From contig CM055828.1 in the NCBI GenBank assembly GCA_029582265.1, positions 7,211,902 through 7,275,901 on the forward strand: a DNA stretch of 64,000 nucleotides, given 5' to 3'. Numbering within the stretch: the stretch's first letter is position 1; each line of letters begins with the position of its first letter. Position numbers and translations under genes: made by a program. Below the pieces are notes generated by a model. The model saw only the letters and a list, made by a program, of their open reading frames with translations, did not search any database and had not been told where the DNA came from. This stretch comes from Zoroaster sp. YZ-2022 (Eukaryota; Echinodermata; Asteroidea; Forcipulatida; Zoroasteridae). Below are positions 45,001 to 58,714 of this stretch, piece by piece.

Positions 45001-48000
45001 GATTACCCCTGGCAATTTAAGAGGAAAACTACAAGGCTTACCCCTGGCAATTTAAGAGGAAAAACTACAAGGCTTTACCCCTGGCAATTTAAGAGGAAAA
45101 CTACAAGGCTTACCCCTGGCAATTTAAGAGGAAAAACTACAAGGCTTACCCTTGGTAATTTAAGAGGAAAACTACAAGGCTTACCCCTGGCAATTTAAGC
45201 AGAAAAACTACAAGGCAGTTAAGAGGAAAAACTATAAGGCAAATTTAAGAGGAAAACTACAAGGCTTACCCCTGGCAATTTAAGAGGAAAACTATAAGGC
45301 TTACCCCTGGCAATTTAAGAAGAAAAACTACAAGGCTTACCCCTGGCAATTTAAGAGGAAAAACTACAAGGCTTACCCTTGGTAATTTAAGAGGAAAACT
45401 ACAAGGCTTACCCCTGCCAATTTAAGAAGAAAAACTACAAGGCTTACCCCTGCCAATTTAAGAAGAAAAACTACAAGGCTTACCCCTGCCAATTTAAGAG
45501 GAAAAACTATATAAGGCTTACCCCTAGCAATTTAAGAAGAAAAACTACAAGGCTTACCCCTGCCAATTTAAGAGGAAAAACTATATAAGGCTTACCCCTA
45601 GCAATTTAAGAAGAAAAACTACAAGGCTTACCCCTAGCAATTTAAGAAGAAAAACTACAAGGCTTACCCCTGCCAATTTAAGAGGAAAACTACAAGGCTT
45701 ACCCTTAGCAATTTAAGAAGAAAAACTACAAGGCTTACCCCTGCCAATTTAAGAGGAAAACTACAAGGCTTACCCCTGGCAATTTAAGAAGAAAAACTAC
45801 AAGGCTTACCCCTTCCAATTTAAGAGGAAAAACTATAAGGCTTACCCCTAGCAATTTAAGAGGAAGAACTACAAGGCTTACCCTGCCAATTTAAGAGGAA
45901 AACTACAAGGCTTACCCAGGCAATTTAAGATGAAAAAACTATAAGGCCAATTTAAGAGGAAAACTACAAGGCTTACCCCAGGCAATTTAAGAGGAAAAAC
46001 TATAAGGCCAATTTAAGAGGAAAAACTACAAGGCTTACCCTTGGTAATTTAAGAGGAAAACTACAAGGCTTATCCTTGGCAATTTAAGAGGAAAAACTAT
46101 AAGGCTTACCCCTAGCAATTTAAGAAGAAAAACTACAAGGCTTACCCTGCCAATTTAAGAGGAAAACTATAAGGCAAATTTAAGAGGAAAACTACAAGGA
46201 TTACCCCTGGCAATTTAAGAGGAAAACTACAAGGCTTACCCTGGCAATTTAAGAGGAAAACTACAAGGCTTTACCCCTGGCAATTTAAGAGGAAAACTAC
46301 AAGGCTTACCCTGGCAATTTAAGAGGAAAACTACAAGGCTTTACCCTGGCAAGTTTAAGAGGAAAACTACAAGGCTTACCCTGGCAATTTAAGAGGAAAA
46401 ACTATAAGGCTTACCCTGCCAATTTAAGAGGAAAACTACAAGGCTTACCCTGGCAATTTAAGAGAAAACTACAAGGCTTACCCCTGGCAATTTAAGAGGA
46501 AAACTACAAGGCTTACCCTGGCAATTTAAGAGTAAAACTACAAGGCTTACCCCTGGCAAGTTTAAGAAGAAAAACTACAAGGCTTACCCTGGCAAGTTTA
46601 AGAGGAAAACTACAAGGCTTACCCTTGGTAATTTAAGAGGAAAACTACAAGGCTTACCCCTGGCAATTTAAGAGGAAAAACTATAAGGCTTACCCCTGGC
46701 AATTTAAGAGGAAAAAACTATAAGGCCAATTTAAGAGGAAAACTACAAGGCTTACCCCAGGCAATTTAAGAGGAAAAACTATAAGGCCAATTTAAGAGGA
46801 AAAACTACAAGGCTTACCCTTGGTAATTTAAGAGGAAAACTACAAGGCTTATCCTTGGTAATTTAAGAGGAAAACTACAAGGCTTACCCCTGGCAATTTA
46901 AGAGGAAAAACTATAAGGCTTACCCCTAGCAATTTAAGAAGAAAAACTACAAGGCTTACCCCTGCCAATTTAAGAGGAAAAACTATAAGGCAAATTTAAG
47001 AGGAAAACTAGTACAAGGCTTACCCCTGGCAATTTAAGAGGAAAAACTATAAGGCAAATTTAAGAGGAAAACTACAAGGATTACCCCTGGCAATTTAAGA
47101 AGAAAAACTACAAGGATTACCCCTGGCAATTTAAGAGGAAAAACTACAAGGATTACCCCTGGCAATTTAAGAGGAAAAACTACAAGGATTACCCCTGGCA
47201 ATTTAAGAAGAAAAACTACAAGGCTTACCCCTGGCAATTTAAGAGGAAAAACTACAAGGCTTACCCCTGGCAATTTAAGAGGAAAACTACAAGGCTTTAC
47301 CCCTGGCAATTTAAGAGGAAAACTACAAGGCTTACCCCTGGCAATTTAAGAGGAAAACTACAAGGCTTACCCCTGGCAATTTAAGAGGAAAAACTATAAG
47401 GCTTACCCCTGCCAATTTAAGAGGAAAACTACAAGGCTTACCCCTGCCAATTTAAGAGGAAAACTACAAGGCTTACCCCTGCCAATTTAAGAGGAAAACT
47501 ACAAGGCTTACCCCTGGCAATTTAAGAGGAAAACTACAAGGCTTACCCCTGGCAATTTAAGAGGAAAACTACAAGGCTTACCCCTGGCAATTTAAGAGGA
47601 AAAACTACAAGGCTTACCCTTGGTAATTTAAGAGGAAAACTACAAGGCTTACCCCTGGCAATTTAAGAGGAAAAACTATAAGGCTTACCCCTGCCAATTT
47701 AAGAGGAAAAACTACAAGGCTTACCCCTGGCAATTTAAGAGGAAAAAACTATAAGGCTTACCCCTGCCAATTTAAGAGGAAAAACTACAAGGCTTACCCC
47801 TGGCAATTTAAGAGGAAAAAACTATAAGGCCAATTTAAGAGGAAAACTACAAGGCTTACCCCAGGCAATTTAAGAGGAAAAATTATAAGGCCAATTTAAG
47901 AGGAAAACTACAAGGCTTACCCCTGGCAATTTAAGAGGAAAAATTATAAGGCCAATTTAAGAGGAAAACTACAAGGCTTACCCCAGGCAATTTAAGAGGA

Positions 48001-51000
48001 AAACTACAAGGCTTACCCCAGGCAATTTAAGAGGAAAAACTATAAGGCCAATTTAAGAGGAAAAACTACAAGGCTTACCCTTGGTAATTTAAGAGGAAAA
48101 CTACAAGGCTTATCCTTGGTAATTTAAGAGGAAAACTACAAGGCTTACCCCTGGCAATTTAAGAGGAAAAACTATAAGGCTTACCCCTAGCAATTTAAGA
48201 AGAAAAACTACAAGGCTTACCCCTGCCAATTTAAGAGTATTAACTATAAGGCAAATTTAAGATGAAAACTAGTACAAGGCTTACCCCTGGCAATTTAAGA
48301 GGAAAAACTACAAGGCTTTACCCCTGGCAATTTAAGAGGAAAAACTAGAAGGCTTACCCCTGCCAATTTAAGAGGAAAACTACAAGGCTTACCCCTGGCA
48401 ATTTAAGAGGAAAACTACAAGGCTTACCCCTGCCAATTTAAGAGGAAAACTACAAGGCTTACCCCTGGCAATTTAAGAAGAAAAACTACAAGGCTTACCC
48501 CTTCCAATTTAAGAGGAAAAACTATAAGGCTTACCCCTAGCAATTTAAGAAGAAAAACTACAAGGCTTACCCCTGCCAATTTAAGAGGAAAACTACAAGG
48601 CTTACCCCAGGCAATTTAAGAGGAAAAATATAAGGCCAATTTAAGAGGAAAACTACAAGGCTTACCCCAGGCAATTTAAGAGGAAAAACTATAAGGCCAA
48701 TTTAAGAGGAAAAACTACAAGGCTTACCCTTGGTAATTTAAGAGGAAAACTACAAGGCTTATCCTTGGCAATTTAAGAGGAAAAACTATAAGGCTTACCC
48801 CTAGCAATTTAAGAAGAAAAACTACAAGGCTTACCCCTGCCAATTTAAGAGGAAAAACTATAAGGCAAATTTAAGAGGAAAACTACAAGGATTACCCCTG
48901 GCAATTTAAGAGGAAAACTACAAGGCTTACCCCTGGCAATTTAAGAGGAAAAACTACAAGGCTTTACCCCTGGCAATTTAAGAGGAAAACTACAAGGCTT
49001 ACCCCTGGCAATTTAAGAGGAAAAACTACAAGGCTTTACCCCTGGCAATTTAAGAGGAAAACTACAAGGCTTACCCCTGGCAATTTAAGAGGAAAAACTA
49101 TAAGGCTTACCCCTGCCAATTTAAGAGGAAAACTACAAGGCTTACCCCTGGCAATTTAAGAGGAAAACTACAAGGCTTACCCCTGGCAATTTAAGAGGAA
49201 AACTACAAGGCTTACCCCTGGCAATTTAAGAGTAAAACTACAAGGCTTACCCCTGGCAATTTAAGAGGAAAACTACAAGGCTTACCCCTGGCAATTTAAG
49301 AGGAAAAACTACAAGGCTTACCCTTGGTAATTTAAGAGGAAAACTACAAGGCTTACCCCTGGCAATTTAAGAGGAAAAACTATAAGGCTTATCCCTGGCA
49401 ATTTAAGAGGAAAAAACTATAAGGCCAATTTAAGAGGAAAACTACAAGGCTTACCCCAGGCAATTTAAGAGGAAAAACTATAAGGCCAATTTAAGAGGAA
49501 AAACTACAAGGCTTACCCTTGGTAATTTAAGAGGAAAACTACAAGGCTTACCCTTGGTAATTTAAGAGGAAAACAACAAGGCTTATCCTTGGTAATTTAA
49601 GAGGAAAACTACAAGGCTTACCCCTGGCAATTTAAGAGGAAAAACTATAAGGCTTACCCCTAGCAATTTAAGAAGAAAAACTACAAGGCTTACCCCTGCC
49701 AATTTAAGAGGAAAAACTATAAGGCAAATTTAAGAGGAAAACTAGTACAAGGCTTACCCCTGGCAATTTAAGAGGAAAAACTATAAGGCAAATTTAAGAG
49801 GAAAACTACAAGGATTACCCCTGGCAATTTAAGAAGAAAAACTACAAGGATTACCCCTGGCAATTTAAGAGGAAAAACTACAAGGATTACCCCTGGCAAT
49901 TTAAGAGGAAAAACTACAAGGATTACCCCTGGCAATTTAAGAAGAAAAACTACAAGGCTTACCCCTGGCAATTTAAGAGGAAAAACTACAAGGCTTTACC
50001 CCTGGCAATTTAAGAGGAAAACTACAAGGCTTACCCTGGCAATTTAAGAGGAAAAACTACAAGGCTTACCCTGGCAATTTAAGAGGAAAACTACAAGGCT
50101 TACCCTGGCAATTTAAGAGGAAAAACTATAAGGCTTACCTGCCAATTTAAGAGGAAAACTACAAAACACCTGGCAGTTTAAGAGGAAAACTACAAAACAC
50201 CTGCCAATTTAAGAGGAAAACTACAAGGCTTACCCCTGGCAATTTAAGAGGAAAAACTATAAGGCTTACCCTTGGTAATTTAAGAGGAAAACTACAAGGC
50301 TTACCCTGGCAATTTAAGAGGAAAACTATAAGGCTTACCCCTGCCAATTTAAGAGGAAAAACTACAAGGCTTACCCTGGCAATTTAAGAGGAAAAACTAT
50401 AAGGCTTACCTGCCAATTTAAGAGGAAAAACTACAACACCCTGGCAATTTAAGAGGAAAAATTATAAGGCCAATTTAAGAGGAAAACTACAAGGCTTACC
50501 CCTGGCAATTTAAGAGGAAAAATTATAAGGCAAATTTAAGGAAACTACAACACCCCAGGCAATTTAAGAGGAAAACTACAAAGGCTTACCCCAGGCAATT
50601 TAAGAGGAAAAACTATAAGGCCAATTTAAGAGGAAAAACTACAAGGCTTACCCTTGGTAATTTAAGAGGAAAACTACAAGGCTTATCCTTGGTAATTTAA
50701 GAGGAAAACTACAAGGCTTACCCCTGGCAATTTAAGAGGAAAAACTATAAGGCTTACCCCTAGCAATTTAAGAAGAAAAACTACAAGGCTTACCCCTGCC
50801 AATTTAAGAGGAAAAACTATAAGGCAAATTTAAGAGGAAAACTAGTACAAGGCTTACCCCTGGCAATTTAAGAGGAAAAACTACAAGGCTTTACCCCTGG
50901 CAATTTAAGAGGAAAAACTAGAAGGCTTACCCCTGCCAATTTAAGAGGAAAACTACAAGGCTTACCCCTGGCAATTTAAGAGGAAAACTACAAGGCTTAC

Positions 51001-51398
51001 CCCTGGCAATTTAAGAGGAAAACTACAAGGCTTACCCCTGGCAATTTAAGAGAAAAACTACAAGGCTTACCCCTGGCCATTTAAGAGGAAAAACTACAAG
51101 GCTTACCCTTGGTAATTTAAGAGGAAAACTACAAGGCTTACCCCTGGCAATTTAAGAGGAAAAACTATAAGGCTTACCCCTGCCAATTTAAGAGGAAAAA
51201 CTACAAGGCTTACCCTTGGTAATTTAAGAGGAAAAACTACAAGGCTTACCCCTGGCAATTTAAGAGGAAAAAACTATAAGGCCAATTTAAGAGGAAAAAC
51301 TACAAGGCTTACCCCTGGCAATTTAAGAGGAAAAACTATAAGGCTTACCCCTGCCAATTTAAGAGGAAAAACTACAAGGCGTACCCCTAGCAATTTAT
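42090..51398. repeat. 9.3-kb satellite, unit about 36 bp, higher-order organised
   Basis: The unit is CTACAAGGCTTACCCCTGGC plus AATTTAAGAGGAAAAA, 35-36 bases, repeated about 260 times without interruption. Variants include TGCC, TAGC, AAGC or CAGG before AATTTAAG, AGAAG for AGAGG, TTGGTAATT, CAAGGATTACC, and shortened units TATAAGGCCAATTTAAG or TATAAGGCAAATTTAAG that lack the TTACCCC block. Variants recur in the same order in blocks: the rare ACTAGTACAAGG occurs at about 47011, 48272, 49745 and 50845. A 36-base unit is 12 codons, so parts stay open on the minus strand as VSLVVFLLKLPG repeats; these are not genes. Confidence 0.98.
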
Positions 51399-51479
51399 TG
51401 TATATAAATTTATTATATATAAATCGATCAATCTACCCCATTTGATAACACATTTAAGTTTCTTCTCCACAAGTAACAA

Positions 51480-51925
51480 TATGGGCGATATCAATATTTT
51501 CTAACATGGGTTACATAGTTAGTTAAAAACTTGCCCAAGAAGGCTATAACTCGGTAGACAACTTTTTTTTCAAGGTAAATAAAACGACAAGGGGTACCCC
51601 CTTAACGTTGTTTAAAAACGTTTCAAATGCCTCATAATTATTGGAGAGACGCAATAAAGTGTCTGGATCTCATTTTTCTTAATTTGAGTCGCCTATGTTT
51701 CCAACAGACCCAGGGCTATATTCTGTGTAATTTTGAAGCGAATCGGAGACAACCTTTTTCAAAATGGGTGAAAATGGTGAAATTAAAAACTTGCCCAAGA
51801 AGGCTACAGACCCAGGACTATATCTGCTATGTAACTTTGAGGCGAACTTGAGAAAAATAAATTTCGAGGTGAAATTTACACTAAGAATTATTTCATTTTT
51901 CTTAAATTGAGTAGTCGCCTATCAT
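51480..51925. repeat. Duplicated segments flanking the satellite
   Basis: AAAAACTTGCCCAAGAAGGC occurs at about 51526 and 51786. CCCAGGGCTATATTCTGTGT (51708) returns as CCCAGGACTATAT at 51809. TTTTTCTTAATTTGAGTCGC (51671) returns near 51895. The copies are rearranged rather than a simple tandem. No gene is seen. Confidence 0.7.
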
Positions 51926-52024
51926 GGAAGGTATATCTGACTGGAAAAAAAATAAGACAAAGTACTTTACTGTGTAAATTTTTTTTTTTTAAATTATTGT
52001 AAAAAAGTACGAAGAGTTAGTCAG

Positions 52025-52316
52025 AGTGTCGACCAGGTATTCGGATGACTCAAAGTCCGGGCGAACCGGCATGGTGATCACCTTAGCACCCTTCTGGGAG
52101 ATCGCTACCCTCCCGGTCCCTCCTTATTCTCCCCTGTCCGTACATTTCCTCCACGCTCAAACCTTCGGGGGAGAGACATGACGGTCCTCAAGCCATTGCC
52201 GCAGCCAGCAGCTGTCATGTCCCTATGTGTCAGGAGCAGGATTCGAACCCGGACGTACCAACCTGACTGCCCACAATTGAACAGACCAGTGGACTAACGG
52301 CTTGCGCCATTTATCA
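52025..52316 (-). mobile_element. tRNA-derived SINE-like repeat
   Basis: On the minus strand it starts GGCGCAAGCCGTTAGTCCAC, a tRNA-like A-box region, and has a B box GGGTTCGAATCC near 52236-52247, correctly spaced for an internal polymerase III promoter. A body of about 200 bases follows. No poly-A or target duplication was identified. Confidence 0.7.
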
Positions 52317-52385
52317 TGTTGGTATTTGAAGATGAATTTTAAACTACTTAAATAAATCGTGATTGCATAATAATTTAAAATGGGG

Positions 52386-52470
52386 TTTAAAAAAACGTCA
52401 TGTAACCGCAGGGAGTTGAACCCGGGTCGACTATGTCGAAGTCTGACGCCTTAGCCAAGAGCCCGCTGAT
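52386..52470 (-). mobile_element. tRNA-Leu-like relic (SINE head or tRNA pseudogene)
   Basis: The minus strand reads TTGGCTAAGGCGTCAGAC, matching a leucine tRNA D-arm to anticodon-arm segment, then GGGTTCAACTCC as a B box. The acceptor stem does not pair, so it is not a working tRNA. Confidence 0.6.
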
Positions 52471-53859
52471 GTTTTTTGTTTTTTTTAAAGAAGGAGCCAG
52501 GAAAGAGAGCAAAATCTGAGCCCAAGTCTTGTCTACAGAGGAGTTCGGCAAGGAGTATAGGGCAGTGGTACAAGGGATGGGGACTCAGGAGACTCAAGCT
52601 CCCCTCCAAAAGTTTTCCATTTATTCCACTCACTATTATATTTTACGGCGTTGCGTATGCATGTGCATGTAAGCTTGAAGGGCCACCAGTATATATAACA
52701 AGCATTTTTACACATTCTCCCCGGCCATGGTGCACCCTGATCAGGGAGCAGCTTTACTTAATTTTATTTTCATTTTCTGTTGTCCGTTTCTCTTGTTGAG
52801 GTCGTTGACTGTCGTTGAGGTTACTCGTAAAATTTAAACACGCCCGCATTATAATCAACTCCTTTCCAGTTTGCACACAATGGCCCAGGATTGGGTTTTA
52901 ATTTACAAAGATTATGTGACACTCTTTTAGCAAACACCGATTGGATAATATTGGGATTTGGTTTTGCCGCCAAATTCGTGTTTGAAAACATTTAGCTCCG
53001 CCCGGAATGATCACAAACTTTACGTCCACGCAATGAAAGTATTTAACTATAGAAATCTTGCAGACGAAACAAGCTCAAGTACTTTACATCAAGAGGAGGA
53101 AATTATATGGAAGGTAAAACCCTACGAGTCCGAATCATGCCATAATGTCTTCTTTTTATGACTAGAAACCACCAGGAAACATGTGCCGTAGGTTCACTGA
53201 CGAGCACGACTAGGGACATGGCTGCAGCCGCGCCAGCGGTTATGGTTTGGGTCAGCCATGTCTCTCCCCATTATTGGATTTCAAATAAAAATATTTTGAG
53301 CCCGCCCCCCCCCCCCCCCAATCAAATCCTGGGTGAGCCACTGAATGGAAATGATTGGATCTTCAATGAAGACAACAAGCATTGGTAAAAAAATAATAAT
53401 AAAACTGTGATTGTGCCACCAATCCATGTCTTCTTTGTGAACAGGCAATTTTTGAATAACGGTAGCCTCAATAACATTGGGCTATTAGTTCTGGATAGTT
53501 TACAAAATAAAAAGGTCTGCCCGAGTGGTTTCCGTTATTTATAATGCACTTAACACAGGCCTGATACATCTGGGATATCACATTTTGGATATTTACAATA
53601 TTTTGTGTATACATGTTTTTGTTTTCCTTTCAAAACTGGGGAAGATAGAATTACCAGAACAAATTAAATACAGAAGTAAAAATAACCAAATCGTGAAAAA
53701 CAAATCTGGGAAAATGCAGTAGCATAGTCCTGTCATTAGCTGGACGGCTCGCCCCTACACAAAGTAATTATCTTAACACTGGTTAATGTCAATGACGAGT
53801 GATGAAATGATCACATGAAGACGATACCGTGTAAACGGCGTTGTACCCCCTTACATGAC

Positions 53860-54240
53860 AAGGTATATACGCCTTGTAATTTCCCCCAAAATTCATTATT
53901 AAAGGAGAGCCTGGTAGATTTTGTTTTTAATAGTAAAAGTATCAGGTGGGCCTTGTAGTGTTTTCTCCCATAATAAGAATTGTGGATGGGGGTGAGCCTT
54001 GTATATTTTTTTCTGAAATCACAAGTTGCATTCGGCATTTTCTCCACAAAAAAAATCACAAAATTAAAAAGGGTCTAATCCTAGTATTGGTTCTCTAAAT
54101 TCGCAGGCAGTTAGGCCTATCTTCTAGAAAATAACAATGGGTTTACTGGCTTTGTCATTTCCCCACAGGGCTTACCCATTGTAATATTTTTTTAAATTTT
54201 AATTACGAAGCCAACCCCTTGTATTTTATTAGGTATTGAA
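53860..54240 (-). repeat. Diverged inverted relatives of the 36-bp satellite unit
   Basis: On the plus strand GCCTTGTAGTGTTTTCTCCC, GGGGGTGAGCCTTGTATATT, GCCTTGTAATTTCC and nearby ACCCCTTGTATTTTA resemble the reverse complement of the satellite unit (AAGCCTTGTAGTTTTTCCTC). The period is about 44 where measurable. They look like old copies in the opposite orientation. Confidence 0.5.
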
Positions 54241-55500
54241 CAAAATAAAAAGAATAAACAGCTGTTTTCAGAAAATTTCTGAAAATGAAATGCGGAAATA
54301 ATTTCTGGGCGATAGAATAAGTTCTTTTCCCGCTGTCTATAATTGTAGTTATGTTGACAGTGTAAATTCATTCAAGGTCTACCGGTTTTTTTGTAAACAT
54401 ATTTATGAAAACATTATGTGGTTCAGTGTGAAAAATACTTTCATTTTCTTCAAAGCAGCAATTATGTTGTTCGTGCGACTCGGAGCAAGTGTACCACACG
54501 ACTACTGGCATGCCTAGCATAGTCCAGGGGTGACTGAACACTAAACGGCTGTTTGGTGCTTTCGTAGTATGGTTTATTAATTTAACTGTACCCTAGCAAA
54601 GAAACTAAAATTTGGTAAAATATTCATTTAGGAGCTACCGGTACCTTAATTAATAAAACAAGGAAGATGAGTGTGGGCCAAAATCCTTCCCCTTCATCTT
54701 CTTAATTTTATTTATTATTAATATATTTTGTTTTACAAATTGTGGAATATTTCAAGTTTAAAGATTAAATAGATATAAACAAATTAAACATAACTCTGCT
54801 ACACACGTCTATAGCTTATACTAAGTAACTCTGCTACACACGTATACAGCTTATAAACCAAGTAACTCTTCTACACACGTATGTAGCTTATAATATCAAG
54901 TAACTCATAGGTTATGAATGTGTGATAAGCTGAATTGTACATGTTGATTACAAGAATGCATAAAAATACATGCTTTGCCACTGTGCACTGTTGATTTGTT
55001 TGACTCTTTCACTGTCAATTTCCGGTATTGTTTTTATCTGAACATTTTCCTTGTTGAAAGGAAAACAAATAGGCCTTTCTCAAAAGGGCAGACGATCCAG
55101 GTTTTACGGCAATTATTTAATTGAGGCACCTAGTTATTGCTGTCCATGCTTTTGAAAATGTATTTTTATTTTATAGCAATCTTCAGAAATTGCCGGTGAA
55201 AATTCAAAAACACAGACGATGTATCTTTCAACGGATTTACACTCATTTTGGTAACAGTCACGTCTGGGTGAAAGATACCAGACCCTGCTATCTTTCAGTG
55301 GCCGGAAATAGATTTTGAAAGAGTGTTCACCTCCAGATGACCTTAAAATCCTATATACATATAATTCTCAACATGGCAATGTTCTCATTAATTGAAAAGG
55401 AAAAGATTCCGCTGGTAAACGGCCATCCTGGTGGGTTTATGATACTCCGGTAACTGACCTGTGGAAGATTGAGCTTACTTGCGTTTTGCTCAGTGGTAAA
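54240..55500. other. AT-rich stretch, no gene seen
   Basis: A triplicated short motif, TAACTCTGCTACACACGT (once TAACTCTTCTACACACGT) followed by ATAGCTTAT or AGCTTATA, occurs at about 54790, 54826 and 54862. An inverted pair, ATCTTTCA and TGAAAGAT, lies near 55221-55276. No supported exon. Confidence 0.45.
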
Positions 55501-55530
55501 CCTATGAGTATGCAAGATATCAAGATATAC

Positions 55531-56341
55531 ATTAAAGGGAAGGTACAACATTGGTAATGTTGGCAAAACTGCTTCTACGAGTATGCTCACTCTCTTTGAA
55601 TCAATATATACATTAAAGGGAAGGTACAACATTGGTAATGTTAGCAAAACTGCTTCTAAGAGTATGTTTACTCTCTTTGAATCAAGATATACATTAAAGG
55701 GAAGGTACAACATTGGTATGTCGGTAAAACTGCTTCTATGAGTATGCTTACTCTCTTTGAATCAAGATATACATTAAAGGGAAGGTACAACATTGGTATG
55801 TCGGCAAAACTGCTTCTATGAGTATGCTTACTCTCTTTGAATCAAGGGAAGGTACAACATTGGTAATGTTAGCAAAACTGCTTCTAAGAGTATGTTTACT
55901 CTCTTTGAATCAAGATATACATTAAAGGGAAGGTACAACATTGGTATGTCGGTAAAACTGCTTCTATGAGTATGCTTACTCTCTTTGAATCAAGATATAC
56001 ATTAAAGGGAAGGTACAACATTGGTATGTCGGCAAAACTGCTTCTATGAGTATGCTTACTCTCTTTGAATCAAGATATACATTAAAGGGAAGGTACAACA
56101 TTGGTATGTCGGTAAAACTGCTTCTATGAGTATGCTCACTCTCTTTGAATCAAGATATACATTAAAGGGAAGGTACAACATTGGTATGTCGGCAAAACTG
56201 CTTCTATGAGTATGCTTACTCTCTTTGAATCAAGGGAAGGTACAGCATTGGTAATGTTAGCAAAACTGCTTCTAAGAGTATGTTTACTCTCTTTGAATCA
56301 AGATATACATTAAAGGGAAGGTACAACATTGGTATGTCGGC
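55531..56341. repeat. 80-81-bp tandem array, about 10-11 copies
   Basis: The unit is AAAGGGAAGGTACAACATTGG, GTAATGTTGGCAAAACTGC, TTCTACGAGTATGCTCACTC, TCTTTGAATCAAGATATACATT. Starts fall near 55535, 55615, 55696, 55777, 55850, 55924, 56004, 56085, 56165, 56233 and 56312. Subtypes have TAATGTTAGC or TATGTCGGC. A shortened unit with the fusion GAATCAAGGGAAGG occurs twice about 383 bases apart, showing a larger repeat. The unit is one segment of the dispersed family. Confidence 0.95.
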
Positions 56342-56485
56342 AGCGGCGTAGCCAGGACTTTTTCAGTGGGGGGGCCCAGGGGGTATGGGTTTTTTCCCTT
56401 TTCTTTTTCTTTTCTGTTTTTTGGGGCACTATGAGGATTTTTCGTGGGGGGGCACCTGGGGGGGCACTGGAAATTTGTGGGGGGA
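56342..56485. mobile_element. Truncated CAGCGGCGTAG hAT MITE
   Basis: CAGCGGCGTAGCCAGGACTT at 56342 matches the left end of the complete MITE at 11562, and TTTTTTCCC plus TTTTCTTTTTCTTTT and TTTTTTGGGGCACTA also match. It continues into a second G-rich block instead of ending in CTACGCCGCTG, so the right end is missing or replaced. It interrupts the 80-bp array. Confidence 0.75.
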
Positions 56486-56559
56486 CGATAATAGGGACCA
56501 TACATTCAGATTGCTTTTGTGTTCACTCTAACGTGGAATTTAGGGAAAGAGTACTTTTC

Positions 56560-56900
56560 CACACTTCTATAACGGTGAATTAATTTGATTCAGACAAAAT
56601 TATTCATAGGGAAGATTAATACCATTATTTATTGTTATTTTTAAATTACCAATCCTTTGCATAAAGCCTATATACCTTTAAACAAGAAAATAGAGAAAAC
56701 GCATTAAGATGTTTATATTCATTCCAATGTGGAATCTAGAAAAGAGTATGTTTTCCTAAATTGAAAATTATAGACACTAATTTCACTTTTCTTACAAATG
56801 ACAGCGCCCTCAGATCAAATCATTTCTAGGGAAGAATGATATCATCCTAAACGTTACACATTACAGCAAAGTTTTTGGTAAGCATTCGACCGATATTGGT
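56560..56900 (+). repeat. Dispersed-family copy, 3' segments
   Basis: TGACAGCGCCCTCAGATCAA, then TTTCTAGGGAAGAATGATAT and the preceding TTCATTCCAATGTGGAATCT repeat the downstream order of the family as seen at 63.2-63.5 kb. There is also an upstream partial copy (GACAAAATTATTCATAGGGAAGATT). Confidence 0.7.
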
Positions 56901-57360
56901 TGTTTATGAATAATCGATTCCATACCTTATCTTTAATGTTTACTAGCAAATTGCCAGAAAACTACAAAAAGTAACTGAAGACAATTTTATTTGAATAAGG
57001 AAACGAGAATGTGTCACAAGCTGGGAGATAAAGAAGACTTATATATGTTTTGTGTCAAATGCGATTTGCAACCAAAGCCACACAGAATCGGTATAATTCT
57101 GCATTCTGTTGATCTAAAAAGATACATTCCAATTACAGTTTTGAATTCCGAGGGCATCCATGCGTGACTTTCCTGTATACGTTATATACTGTTGTTTTCT
57201 CAACACAGCAACACCAAAACAACTAAGAAGGTTAGTTTTATGAAACTACAGAAGGTTGAAATAAGCGTAAGTTGCCATCAATGGCAGTGTACCGTCCCTT
57301 TAACCACAACATACCATAGGCCGGGTTCATGTTTGAAACATGAACTATGTGACAGATGTT

Positions 57361-57891
<531 letters not shown>

Positions 57892-58200
57892 TAATAAACA
57901 AAAGCTATATAGTCCCTTTGCCTAAAACAACTAAATTCAAATTACATTACACCTTTGGTAAATTTCGAAATTACGAGATGAGTGTTGGTGGAAAGGTTGT
58001 TTTGGCACAACATATCCTACGAAGTTATTTCTGAGGGGACATTATTTCTGATTAAATAAAACAAACACAAGCTCTATCAAAATGATTTCGATCAAAGTAG
58101 CCGAAATCATTACTGTGTGGGTTTTGGGGTCAGACAGTTGCTTTAAACTTTGCAATTTTCATAAAACTGAGCTGAAACTTTCACTGGTAGGTTGGTGTTT

Positions 58201-58687
<487 letters not shown>

Positions 58688-58714
58688 ACGTGAATGAATA
58701 CACGTACCGAATGC

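Noticed and set aside
44215..50347. Minus-strand frames of VSLVVFLLKLPG repeats as a repetitive secreted protein
   Set aside because: They exist only because a 36-base unit is 12 codons; 35-base and shortened units break the frame everywhere else.
42090..51398. CRISPR-like array of regular short repeats
   Set aside because: Units are head to tail with no unique spacers, and the surroundings are plainly eukaryotic.
52386..52470. Functional tRNA-Leu gene
   Set aside because: The D-arm/anticodon-like part and B box are present, but the acceptor stem does not pair and no full cloverleaf forms.
52476..53388. Frames of 60-107 codons in 52.5-53.4 kb as a gene
   Set aside because: No family resemblance, no consistent splice sites, and one includes a poly-Pro run made by a poly-C tract.
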